64,000 nucleotides of DNA, from positions 1 through 64,000 of the forward strand of contig NZ_QHKM01000014.1 of the NCBI RefSeq assembly GCF_003258365.1, in the 5' to 3' direction. A program made the translations under genes and the position numbers. Below the pieces are notes generated by a model, which was not told the DNA's origin, did not search any database, and was given only the letters and a program-made list of their open reading frames with translations. Every line of letters starts with the position of its first letter. Position 1 is the stretch's first letter. The stretch comes from Hymenobacter edaphi (GTDB taxonomy: Bacteria > Bacteroidota > Bacteroidia > Cytophagales > Hymenobacteraceae). This document shows positions 34,693 to 41,557 of this stretch, one piece after another.

Positions 34693-34938
34693 ATGCCCGT
34701 TTTCTCGAACATACCCCCTGCCTCCGCTGCCAGCCGCTGCGCTCGGCTGGAGGCCCTGCGCGCGGAGCTGCGCTGCATCCTGCAGCACCCGGCCATTGCG
34801 CCGGCACGCCGGCAGGCAGCCGAAGCGTTTATAGGCCGGTGCACCGATGCTGCCCGACTGGAGCGGTGGCTGACCTTGGCCGTTGCCGAGTGCGGATGCT
34901 GGGAGGTGCAGACGTTAGCGTCAGAAGGGTGTTGTTAA
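34693..34938 (+). CDS. Small hypothetical protein, 3' end altered by an insertion
   Basis: 81 residues from the ATG at 34693. Helical and Cys/Ala/Arg-rich (CARLEALRAELRCILQHPA). The last codons (GGG TGT TGT TAA) lie inside the terminal inverted repeat of the inserted element. Joining the target sequence TCAGAA at 34921 to the sequence after the right end at 36976 gives a natural continuation, SEGRQER followed by TGA at 36991-36993, so the original protein had 83 residues. The insertion changed only the extreme C terminus, so the protein may still work. No family recognised. Confidence 0.55.
   Translation: MPVFSNIPPASAASRCARLEALRAELRCILQHPAIAPARRQAAEAFIGRCTDAARLERWLTLAVAECGCWEVQTLASEGCC
34921..34926. 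repeat. Left target-site duplication of the insertion
   Basis: TCAGAA directly abuts the left terminal inverted repeat and recurs at 36970-36975 directly after the right one. One more base (G) matches if the inverted repeat is taken one base shorter. Confidence 0.75.
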
Positions 34939-34963
34939 ACAAATAGGGGAAAACCTCCGACTC
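34927..34963 (+). repeat. Left terminal inverted repeat
   Basis: Begins GGGTGTTGTTAAACAAATAG and ends AAAACCTCCGACTC. It differs from the reverse complement of 36933-36969 at two positions (T/C at base 7, G/A at base 20). Confidence 0.8.
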
Positions 34964-35232
34964 GGGCCCAGGCGGGTTTGCTCGGCGGTTGCCAAGCGGA
35001 AACCAGGTTCATGTCAAACGGGGCTCCGGCCAGCAGGGGCTGGTCAGAGAAGTCGTACTCACCATGCATGCAGGTTCAGGTGGCGGTAGAAGAGCAGGGA
35101 GTATGGCAAGAGCGTGGCCAGCGTGGCGGCCTGCTGTTCGTGCGGAAGCCAGGGCAAGTGCCGGGAGGGATGCAGGTAGCTTCAGCAGATGAATGCGTTC
35201 ATCAGAAAGCGCATGCAGGTTTCAGCTACCAT
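34935..35232 (-). pseudogene. Possible decayed gene inside the insertion element
   Basis: On the minus strand an ATG at 35232 opens a short frame with an early TGA. It continues as HLPWLPHEQQAATLATLL and YSLLFYRHLNLH, and a shift of frame then gives GEYDFSDQPLLAGAPFDMNL to a TAA at 34935-34937 within the inverted repeat. The pieces look protein-like but contain a stop and a frameshift. No family recognised; this could be the relic of the element's own gene. Confidence 0.25.
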
Positions 35233-35348
35233 CGTTGACGGGCAGCTGAAGTACAGCAAGTAACTCTCCCTGAAAAACTACTTAGCCAAACTACAGCGGC
35301 AGCCGAGCCGGAACGCATCGGCTTAAGGAGCCAAGTCAAAGGTTTTGA

Positions 35349-35368
35349 CTATTTGTTTAACAACACCC
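35349..35368 (-). repeat. Internal degenerate copy of the terminal repeat
   Basis: CTATTTGTTTAACAACACCC is the exact inverse of the first 20 bases of the left end. Going inward (toward the left), similarity continues as AAAACCTTTGACTTGG against AAAACCTCCGACTCGG, the differences being C/T changes. With the left end it bounds a 442-bp MITE-like unit. Confidence 0.7.
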
Positions 35369-35369
35369 A

Positions 35370-36704
35370 CTAATCATCCATTCTTACCTCTAACTCATTC
35401 TGCCATAGCCCAAAAGAGTGGGTAGCCATTCCGTAGGGGCACACAATATCCGTACTCTCTTTCACTACTTGCCAGGGTGCAGTGCTACAAAAGTAGTCTT
35501 GGTTAATTTTCTGTCGGAATGTGCATCCGTCGTAGAGAGGACAACTGCACTGCTCCTTAATTTTAGCAATCGTTTTAGCCGTCAGTAGATTATAAAGCAT
35601 CCAGTGGCTTCTAATAGTAGTAGCAGCCTGGAATGCTTCCTCGTATTTTTGGTCTTTCGTCACATTGGCTTCGTCATGATAGCTCACTTCTACACCATTA
35701 TTAAGCAAAATAGGAGGCGGCGCTAATGCAATCAACTGCGCCAATGCGGCTGGTTGCATTAGCAGTGAGTAAAAGAAAAAAACAGGGCTTACGTCTTTTG
35801 ATACATCAGCTAATATGATGGTCTTTAGATACCAGGTTAAGGCCTTCGCAAGGTAGGTACGCTGAGTATCTTGACTCCACACAGCTATATCAGCTGCCAT
35901 CTCCTGAAGAAAGGCCTCTTTATCGTGAGAGTTTTTGGCATCTACCTGCTTAATGGTGTCTTGTATCAGTGTTCCGTCTATTTCCCAAGACAGAACGCGG
36001 CCAGCTAGCGCTTCTAGCGTTTTAAGAAAAACGGTAGGGGCCTGGATGGAATCAAGTGCCAATCCAGTCAGCAAGAATTTTGTGGCTATATCTGCCTGAA
36101 TCCTATAGTGGGCAAACAATATGTCACCCAAATGATAGGGCAACGTCATCATGGAGGAGGTAGGCATCTGAAATGTCACACCAGGCAACATTCCCTCCCT
36201 GTATTGTTGGGCATAGAAAGAATGAATTTCTTGTAGCGGCATCAGCCCGAAATGGTATTCAGGGACAAGCTTGCTAGTGAAAGTAATGGTATTACGAGCA
36301 ATCTCCCTCGCACCACTTTTTAGTGGTACCGACTCTACCGCAAATTCAATCTTCTCAATCTGCGCTTGGCCAATGGGTAAGTTTAATTCTAATTGCCCAG
36401 TACCGCAGTAAATGAGATAAAACGACCTCATTTCCCCATAAGAGGAATCAAGAGGGATAAATTTAACCTCTTTTTCACCCTGGGAAAATACCTGGGTCAA
36501 CCCGACTACATCACACATCCACAGGTAAAATCCAAAAATGCCTGATATAGTAGTTACATCTTGTAAGTAATGACAGTATTCGTGCACGAATGCCGGAAGC
36601 ACTTCGTTCTGAATATGCTGTATACCAGGTTCAGTGCTAAGCCCAAGATTAGATACATCAAGAGCAAACTGACTGGGCCGGTAGGAAGCAAAAGTTGAGC
36701 GCAT
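35370..36704 (-). CDS. Zincin-like protein with Cys-rich C terminus, cargo of the insertion element
   Basis: 444 residues from the ATG at 36704. An HExxH motif (HEYCHYLQD, about residues 41-49) near the N terminus is typical of zinc metalloproteases. The C terminus is Cys-rich (CSCPLYDGC, then YFCSTAPW and DIVCPYG), suggesting a further metal site. A hydrophobic segment (VSPVFFFYSLLMQPAALAQL) is moderately apolar but not a clear membrane helix. Codon use is much more AT-rich than its neighbours, indicating a foreign origin. The stop codon lies one base from the internal repeat copy. I recognise no named family; a protease or stress/defence cargo role is speculation. Confidence 0.7.
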   Translation of the reverse strand: MRSTFASYRPSQFALDVSNLGLSTEPGIQHIQNEVLPAFVHEYCHYLQDVTTISGIFGFYLWMCDVVGLTQVFSQGEKEVKFIPLDSSYGEMRSFYLIYCGTGQLELNLPIGQAQIEKIEFAVESVPLKSGAREIARNTITFTSKLVPEYHFGLMPLQEIHSFYAQQYREGMLPGVTFQMPTSSMMTLPYHLGDILFAHYRIQADIATKFLLTGLALDSIQAPTVFLKTLEALAGRVLSWEIDGTLIQDTIKQVDAKNSHDKEAFLQEMAADIAVWSQDTQRTYLAKALTWYLKTIILADVSKDVSPVFFFYSLLMQPAALAQLIALAPPPILLNNGVEVSYHDEANVTKDQKYEEAFQAATTIRSHWMLYNLLTAKTIAKIKEQCSCPLYDGCTFRQKINQDYFCSTAPWQVVKESTDIVCPYGMATHSFGLWQNELEVRMDD

Positions 36705-36932
36705 AACGTTTGATACAGATTTTCGCCAAAATTGGGCGACAAGTTACGCTAATCAGTAGCAGGATTTTGCCTATTGTTAGGCGGTTTCTGGGCTGTCAGG
36801 AGTTGCGCTCCGTTGTTGCGCATAACGCCCTCTGGTCATTGATTCCCTTGTGAGTGCGGTGTCTTTCGTTGAGAGGTAGCCAGAAAAGTATACAGAGTCG
36901 TCCACCATCCCTATTTGCTGTCGCTTCCCGGT

Positions 36933-36969
36933 GAGTCGGAGGTTTTCCCTTATTTGTTTAACGACACCC
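36933..36969 (-). repeat. Right terminal inverted repeat
   Basis: Ends ATTTGTTTAACGACACCC and is the inverse of the left end at 35 of 37 positions. Directly followed by the TCAGAA duplication. Confidence 0.8.
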
Positions 36970-36975
36970 TCAGAA
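36970..36975. repeat. Right target-site duplication of the insertion
   Basis: TCAGAA, matching 34921-34926. The reading frame of the interrupted small gene resumes from here (GGC AGA CAG GAA AGG TGA at 36976-36993). Confidence 0.75.
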
Positions 36976-37071
36976 GGCAGACAGGAAAGGTGATTTTTAG
37001 TCAAGGGAGCGGCCAGCGCGTAAACGGACTACCTTTCGCGCTTTATTCTGTGCCTTTTTAGCCTTCCTTCC

Positions 37072-37347
37072 ATGCCCAAAGTGCCTGCCCCCACCGTTGC
37101 TTTTACCGAGCCCTTGACCAGCCCGCCGCGCGTACACCACCCCGCCACGCTGGCGGAACTGCTGGAAGTAGCCGGCACACGCAAGCGTATTGTGGAAGCC
37201 TGGGGCGTGTCGGCCCGCACCTACGACACCCGCAAGCGCAGCCCCGGCACCTGCACCGTCGGCGAACTGCAGCAGCTGGCGCGGGTGCTCCACGTTTCCG
37301 AGGAAGAACTCTTTGCCGTCGTGCGCGCCGAAGCGGCCGCAGAGTAG
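37072..37347 (+). CDS. Small HTH-like protein
   Basis: 91 residues. The segment TLAELLEVAGTRKRIVEAWG followed by VSARTYDTRKRS and VGELQQLARVLHVSEEELF reads as a Cro/C1-type helix-turn-helix bundle, with the last helix pair (LQQLARVLHVSEEELFAVV) especially typical. Possibly a plasmid copy-number or gene regulator. It stands alone, with a convergent hipA gene 74 bases downstream. No close family assignment made. Confidence 0.6.
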   Translation: MPKVPAPTVAFTEPLTSPPRVHHPATLAELLEVAGTRKRIVEAWGVSARTYDTRKRSPGTCTVGELQQLARVLHVSEEELFAVVRAEAAAE

Positions 37348-37420
37348 TGGGCGTCAGGTAGCGTTACAAAACATAAGCTGTGCCCGGTGCCTGTAAATGG
37401 CCTGTGGGCTGTTCCGCCGG

Positions 37421-38698
37421 CTACTGTGCCGCCTCAAAAGCCCCCGCCATCAACTCCTGCTCGGTGCGCGAGAGCTGGTACCGGCTGGCCACGTCCGGCC
37501 ATTGCCGCACCGCGGCCACGACCTGCGCGAGCACCACTTCGGCCTGTGCGCCCGACAGGCGGAAGTAAGGAGCCACCTCCCGGGCCAGGTCGAGGTCTAG
37601 CGCGTTGTCGGTTTCGGAAATGTTGAGCTTGAGGCCCTGCCCGTAGCGAATGGGATTTAGGTCGAACGCTGGTGAGAGGCGCCATCCCTGGGGCGTGAGC
37701 AGAAAACCGTGGTTGCGCAGGTGGTCGTCGGTGTTCGAGACGCAGATGTTGAACACGATGCGCCGCCAGAGCTCGGTCAGGTCTTCGGCCACTTGGGCAC
37801 CCTGCTGCATAAGCAAGCCCGCCAGCTCCAGGTAGCTGGCCCCGTCCTGGTGGTCCGTGCCGTCCTGATAGCCCAGCAGGGTCATGGCGGAGGCAAAGTG
37901 CAGCCGCTCGCCGGCGCCCGTGCGGTCGAAGCGTTGGGAGAGGAAGGTGTGGTGGCGGCTGTTGAAGCGCTGGGCCCGGCCGGTGGCCACTTGCAGGCCG
38001 GCGGTCTGGGCCAGTTCGTTCACGACGGCTTCCCAGGCGCCGACGTCGTGTTCGTCCTGCCCGCTGGGGAACTTGGCAATCCAGAGTTGCCCGTGCTCAT
38101 CCACCACGCTGGCCTTAGGCCGGGCGCCACCCAGCGAGGAGCCTGGCGCGACCAGCATAAACAGCCACTTGAGGTAGTCCGGGTCCTGGGGCGCGTCCAC
38201 CCGCTCCAGCTGCAGGCTGGCGTATTCCAGCTCCCGCAGCGAGGTCCACGGCGGAGCCGCCATGGCCCGGTTGTCGTTGAGGAACGGGCCCGCCGGGTCA
38301 GTTTTGAAGCGCAGCCCGCCCATGCGGTGGCCATCAAAGACCCCCAGCAGGTAGTCCGATTCAAGCAGCGGCCGCTCGCGGCGCTCTTCCTGCCGGGCCA
38401 AGGCGGCTTCGCGTCGGCGCATGAGCAGCCGCCCCCAGCGGTCGGGCGACGAATCCAGGAAGAGACCGAAGTTGGCTTGGTCTTCCGGCAGGTACTGCGG
38501 GCCGGCAAACAGGTGCAGCGCCGGGTCCAGCACCTGGGCCTGCGGCAGGGCCAGCCACTGCGCGTCGTAGGCAAAGGAAAACACTTCTTTGCCCCGCACC
38601 GGCACGGCCGAGAGTGTGCCCATCAGCTGCGGTCCATCGGCCAGGCCCTGCCAGTCGGCGTACACGTAGAGCTGGCGGCGTTCAGCAGTTTTGGCCAT
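37421..38698 (-). CDS. hipA: HipA-family serine/threonine kinase toxin
   Basis: 425 residues from the ATG at 38698, the usual HipA size. The N-terminal domain contains FGLFLDSSPDRWGRLLM; the kinase core shows GGARPKASVV and LWIAKFPS (ATP-binding region) and the catalytic loop CVSNTDDHLRNHGFLLTP, followed by SPAFDLNPI. HipA kinases stop growth by phosphorylating targets such as glutamyl-tRNA synthetase and are restrained by HipB. The gene starts four bases after hipB, on the same transcript. On a plasmid it likely serves as a stability module. Confidence 0.92.
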   Translation of the reverse strand: MAKTAERRQLYVYADWQGLADGPQLMGTLSAVPVRGKEVFSFAYDAQWLALPQAQVLDPALHLFAGPQYLPEDQANFGLFLDSSPDRWGRLLMRRREAALARQEERRERPLLESDYLLGVFDGHRMGGLRFKTDPAGPFLNDNRAMAAPPWTSLRELEYASLQLERVDAPQDPDYLKWLFMLVAPGSSLGGARPKASVVDEHGQLWIAKFPSGQDEHDVGAWEAVVNELAQTAGLQVATGRAQRFNSRHHTFLSQRFDRTGAGERLHFASAMTLLGYQDGTDHQDGASYLELAGLLMQQGAQVAEDLTELWRRIVFNICVSNTDDHLRNHGFLLTPQGWRLSPAFDLNPIRYGQGLKLNISETDNALDLDLAREVAPYFRLSGAQAEVVLAQVVAAVRQWPDVASRYQLSRTEQELMAGAFEAAQ

Positions 38699-38702
38699 GG
38701 AA

Positions 38703-39026
38703 TTACTCGCTGGAAGATTGTTTAGGGGCCCGCGCGCTAACCACCAGGTCGGCATCCTGCAGCTTGCGGCCCAGCACGTCATCGGCCGCCAACTGGAGCA
38801 AGGTCTTTTCCAGGCCTAGGACAAACAGCACCTGCAGGTAGGCGCCCATGCTTACCGTGGAAGCGCCCTGCTCGATGGCGTGCAGGGTGTTGCGGCTGAT
38901 GGCAGCGCGCTCGGCCACGCGGGCTGCGCTGAGCTTTCGGCGCAGGCGGGCCAGGCGGATGTTTTCCCCCGCCTGCGTTAGCAACTGCTGCAAACGCGGT
39001 AAAAGGACGACTGGGTCTTTGGACAT
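38703..39026 (-). CDS. hipB: HipB-like XRE-family antitoxin
   Basis: 107 residues from the ATG at 39026 (the longer frame to 39047 covers the operator). The helix-turn-helix is NIRLARLRRKLSAARVAERA followed by AISRNTLHAIEQG, typical of XRE regulators. The C-terminal tail (VSARAPKQSSSE) is disordered and basic-polar, as in HipB proteins. It neutralises HipA and represses the operon. It lies four bases ahead of hipA. Confidence 0.88.
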   Translation of the reverse strand: MSKDPVVLLPRLQQLLTQAGENIRLARLRRKLSAARVAERAAISRNTLHAIEQGASTVSMGAYLQVLFVLGLEKTLLQLAADDVLGRKLQDADLVVSARAPKQSSSE

Positions 39027-39028
39027 AA

Positions 39029-39052
39029 TGCTCAATATGATGAGCAAAAATA
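39029..39052 (-). promoter_or_regulatory. hipBA promoter -7 box with palindromic operator
   Basis: TGCTCA-ATATGA-TGAGCA (39029-39046) is a 6-bp inverted repeat with a 6-base spacer just upstream of hipB. TATTTTTG (39052 to 39045, minus strand) matches the Bacteroidota -7 consensus TAnnTTTG and overlaps the operator, as expected for autorepression. A -33 TTG is only weakly placed. Confidence 0.6.
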
Positions 39053-39206
39053 CAGGGCTTAGCTCAATTTATTGCGCATTATCTGGCACGCCGCATATGT
39101 CTGTGCCTAGTGGGCAGTTGTGCTGATAATAGTATAAAACCTGAACTGTTGCCCTGCCTGCTCCGGCGTCTGTAATTGGCAACAGCGTAACGACCTAGTT
39201 AGAAGC

Positions 39207-40157
39207 TCAGCGTAGCCCGCAAATCTTCAAAAACAGCCCTCCCGGATTTTTGGTCGCCTTTACCTTATCGGTTTTCAGCTGGTACGTGAACTTGAAGAGC
39301 TGGTCCAGGTGCTTAGGGTCGCCGAGGATGGTGGCCACTAGCTGCGGCTGATTGATGCCGAGGGCCTCCAGGTGCTGGCGGGCCGCGTGCGCGCGGGCAT
39401 CCTCCGCCGGCTGCTCAAAGGGAATGGGCAGCTGCTGGGGCTGCTGGCGGGCGATGGTAAAACGTACGGCGTCGTAGGCCCGCCCTTTCTTCACCAGCTC
39501 GTAGTCAATTTTGAGGTCGGTGTGCTCGCTGACTTGGCGCACGGCGATGTCGAGTACTCGGGCCTTGAGCTGGCTGATGTTCTGAAACAGCTCCGGCTCC
39601 TTGCCCTTGGGGTCTTTCAGGTGCAGCATCTGCTTGAACTCGTCCAGCGGGTAGGTTCGCGTCGACGTCTTATCCTTCCACTGGCTCACCAGCTGGTAGA
39701 TGCGCTTGGCATACTTGCTGCTCAGCTTCAGGGCCGAATGCAGCTGGTAAGAGGTGAAGTTTTCCTTGAGGTTGAACAGGAAAGGTCGGATGGGCGCAGC
39801 AAGCTGAATCTGCAGGCACCCCTTGCCCTTGATGTACTCTACCCGCTGAAACATCCACAGCTGCTGGTACGTGCGCTCGTTCTCCACCTCAAACATGCGC
39901 GAGCCCATGTCGGCCGTCGCCTCGCGCAACTGCTGGTAGTTCCACTGCCGCCCGGTAAGGGCTTCCACGTCCTTCACGTAGATGGTATACTCTTGGTCCG
40001 GCGTGTCATCCCGGCGCAGCCGGGAAAGCAGGTAAAAGAAGATGTCCAGCTGACAAGCGGTGTAGTCGTAGCGGGCCTGGGTGATGGCGTTGTGCTGACG
40101 AACGACGGGAACCGGAGCCGGCTCGACAACTACAACGGCGGTATCTTCAGGCTTCAT
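39207..40157 (-). CDS. repB: Rep_3 family plasmid replication initiator
   Basis: 316 residues. It starts with a Pro/Val leader, then HNAITQARYDYTACQLDIFF, typical of Rep_3/RepB winged-helix initiators. Tandem winged-helix domains are implied by EYTIYVKDVEALTGRQWNYQQ and SSKYAKRIYQLVSQWK, YPLDEFKQMLHL. It binds iterons to open the origin and to limit copy number. The iteron array lies directly upstream and the -7 box at 40188-40195 is a likely promoter. Its presence shows that this part of the window is, or derives from, an autonomous plasmid. Confidence 0.93.
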   Translation of the reverse strand: MKPEDTAVVVVEPAPVPVVRQHNAITQARYDYTACQLDIFFYLLSRLRRDDTPDQEYTIYVKDVEALTGRQWNYQQLREATADMGSRMFEVENERTYQQLWMFQRVEYIKGKGCLQIQLAAPIRPFLFNLKENFTSYQLHSALKLSSKYAKRIYQLVSQWKDKTSTRTYPLDEFKQMLHLKDPKGKEPELFQNISQLKARVLDIAVRQVSEHTDLKIDYELVKKGRAYDAVRFTIARQQPQQLPIPFEQPAEDARAHAARQHLEALGINQPQLVATILGDPKHLDQLFKFTYQLKTDKVKATKNPGGLFLKICGLR

Positions 40158-40187
40158 AAACTAGGACATAAGGACGCGGGGATAAGG

Positions 40188-40195
40188 CAAATGTA
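40188..40195 (-). promoter_or_regulatory. Putative repB promoter -7 box
   Basis: TACATTTG on the minus strand fits TAnnTTTG exactly and predicts a 5' leader of about 25 bases. A T-rich stretch near 40210-40217 is in the position of a -33 element. The nearest iteron begins at 40245, so autoregulation by RepB is plausible. Confidence 0.45.
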
Positions 40196-40244
40196 AGCCT
40201 CCGGCAGATAAAAAACCACAGTGGTAGTTGAGCGTGGTTTTTCG

Positions 40245-40941
40245 CTTATGAAACGTGGTGGATAGACTTATAAAACGTGAGAGTTCACTTATAAAAGGTG
40301 GTAATAAAAGGTATAAAAAGTGGTTTTTCGCTTATAAAAAGTGGTTTTATACCATTATATACTACTGAATATCAGGCACTTATGAGCCCTACAAATAGAC
40401 AAGGACTAACAAATAAACTCACAAAGGTTGTTGATGCCGAATCCGGATAGCTTTTTAGGGTGATGGTCCAAAACCCAGACCAAACAAACAAGAAAGCAAC
40501 AAGAAAATCAGAAAACCCTGACGAACACAGGGATTGCACTTTTCTAAGCAAATCTATAACATTAGCCACTTAAAACCACTTTTTATAAGCAACTGCAGGA
40601 ACTACTGAACCCTGGGCTATCCACCCCTTACCACCACTTTTTATAAGCCACCATGACTTTTTTCGGCAGAAGAACGATCATTACTAACTTTATACTAACT
40701 TATGACTAACAATGAATTACCACGTTTTATAAGTGTCTATCCTCCCCTACTGCCCGAACTAGCACGTTTTATAAGCGAAACCCAGACTCGACAACAACAG
40801 TACACCCACCCTTTTGCCTAGCCAAAACGCCGTTCTAGGCTTTGAAATCGGGCATAATTGGACTTTCTGCCCCGTAATGGTTTCCTGTAAGCATACCTGC
40901 TCCAGTGGGAAGCGGTGGGAACAAAGCTTATAAAATGTGAG
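40245..40941. repeat. Iteron array and replication origin region
   Basis: Copies related to CTTATAAAA(A/C/G)GTGGT occur on the plus strand at 40245, 40267, 40288, 40311 (partial), 40331 and 40927, and in inverse orientation at 40575, 40633, 40719 and 40761. The plus copies are spaced 20-23 bases, about two helix turns. The region 40158-41068 is AT-rich and carries no clear gene. It lies upstream of the Rep_3 gene, so it is almost certainly the origin. The two groups in opposite orientation may permit handcuffing. Confidence 0.85.
40372..40569 (-). CDS. Possible small membrane protein inside the origin
   Basis: 65 residues from the ATG at 40569, with two hydrophobic runs (FLVAFLFVWSGFWTI and FVSLFVSPCLFVGLISA). 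It is an open frame among the iterons and may be chance in AT-rich DNA. The membrane-like pattern is the only support. Confidence 0.22.
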   Translation of the reverse strand: MANVIDLLRKVQSLCSSGFSDFLVAFLFVWSGFWTITLKSYPDSASTTFVSLFVSPCLFVGLISA

Positions 40942-41004
40942 AGATACAGCGCCTGGCCGGCACTGCCTTCACCATGGCTACAGCCTTCTCCTCCCCTACT
41001 GCCC

Positions 41005-41042
41005 AAAAAAGGAAAGCCAGTCCTCGTAAGGACCGGCTTTCC
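41005..41042 (-). terminator. Terminator of the parA operon
   Basis: GGAAAGCC-A-GTCCT (41011-41024) pairs with AGGAC-C-GGCTTTCC (41029-41042), a long stem with one mismatch and a 4-base loop. On the minus strand it is followed by six T residues (41005-41010). It lies 27 bases beyond the partner gene of parA. Confidence 0.85.
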
Positions 41043-41068
41043 CAAGGCAACGGCCTGCTACCCCTCCC

Positions 41069-41557
41069 CTACTTAGCCGGCGGCAGCTTGCCGGTTTTGC
41101 GTAGGTGTGCATCGTAGTGCCGGTGGGCAGCCTCCAGGTAATTCTTGATGGTGGTGGGCGTGTCCGGACCGGGCGTGGCCAGCAGCAGGCTCATCTTAAT
41201 CTCCTGCACCACGGATTTGGCGATTTGGACCGTGTGCAGCGGTACTTCGCCCTCCGGAGCGGGCGCAGCTGCCGCGCCGGGCTTACGGCCCCGCGTAGAA
41301 GCGCGAACGGGTGCAGCCGCTGGGGCTGCTGACGCTGAAGACGCAGCCGCAGAAGGCGCGGATACCGGTGCGGGTTCGGGGGCAGGCGCCGCCGGAGCAG
41401 CAACTGCAGCGGGTGGTGCTATGGGCTCCACCGGTGCCGGCGGCGTGGTGGCCGTGCGGGTGGCCTCCCCTCCCATCCCGGCCCGGGCCTGCTGGCGGGC
41501 TTCTTCGGGTACTTCAATGCGGCGGCGCGGCGTGATTTGTGGTTTCTCGAAGCCCAT
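41069..41557 (-). CDS. ParA partner, candidate centromere-binding protein
   Basis: 162 residues. An N-terminal basic patch (KPQITPRRRIEVPEEARQQA) precedes a long Ala/Pro-rich linker (about 35-95). The C-terminal segment VPLHTVQIAKSVVQEIKMSL and TTIKNYLEAAHRHYDAHLRK reads as a compact strand-helix-helix unit, as in ribbon-helix-helix proteins. It starts one base inside the parA stop (TAATG), so they are coupled. By position it should be the ParB/ParG-like partner, and the 8-bp-phased array upstream of parA is the likely binding site. I do not recognise a named family. Confidence 0.6.
   Translation of the reverse strand: MGFEKPQITPRRRIEVPEEARQQARAGMGGEATRTATTPPAPVEPIAPPAAVAAPAAPAPEPAPVSAPSAAASSASAAPAAAPVRASTRGRKPGAAAAPAPEGEVPLHTVQIAKSVVQEIKMSLLLATPGPDTPTTIKNYLEAAHRHYDAHLRKTGKLPPAK

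Larger units (their letters stand above)
34927..36969. mobile_element. Insertion element with 37-bp inverted repeats and a zincin-like cargo gene
   Basis: The ends 34927-34963 and 36933-36969 are inverted repeats matching at 35 of 37 positions and beginning GGGTGT. They are flanked by the 6-bp direct repeat TCAGAA. The 2,043-bp body has only one convincing gene (35370-36704, minus strand) and no recognisable transposase or integrase. A third copy of the end sequence, with mutations, lies internally at 35349-35368. The body is visibly AT-richer than the flanking plasmid genes. About 228 bases between the gene start and the right end hold no gene. It is probably moved by a transposase acting in trans. 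Confidence 0.75.

Noticed and set aside
34978-35238. 86-codon plus-strand open frame inside the insertion element
   Set aside because: It has no family-like pattern; the opposite strand gives better, though broken, protein-like sequence.
36705-36850. Possible integron attC site upstream of the zincin gene (GCCTAACAA and AACGTTATGC on the minus strand about 85 bases apart)
   Set aside because: The second core box differs from GTTRRRY at one base, and the intervening sequence does not fold into the expected paired L boxes. No integrase gene or second cassette is present.
36777-37004. 75-codon open frame on the minus strand across the right inverted repeat
   Set aside because: It spans the boundary of the inserted element and has no family-like pattern, so it is a chance frame.
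40158-41068. CRISPR array, considered because of the repeated iterons
   Set aside because: Repeats are 15 bases, in both orientations and at spacings of 20-23 bases with AT-rich spacers; these are iterons of a Rep_3 plasmid and no cas genes are nearby.
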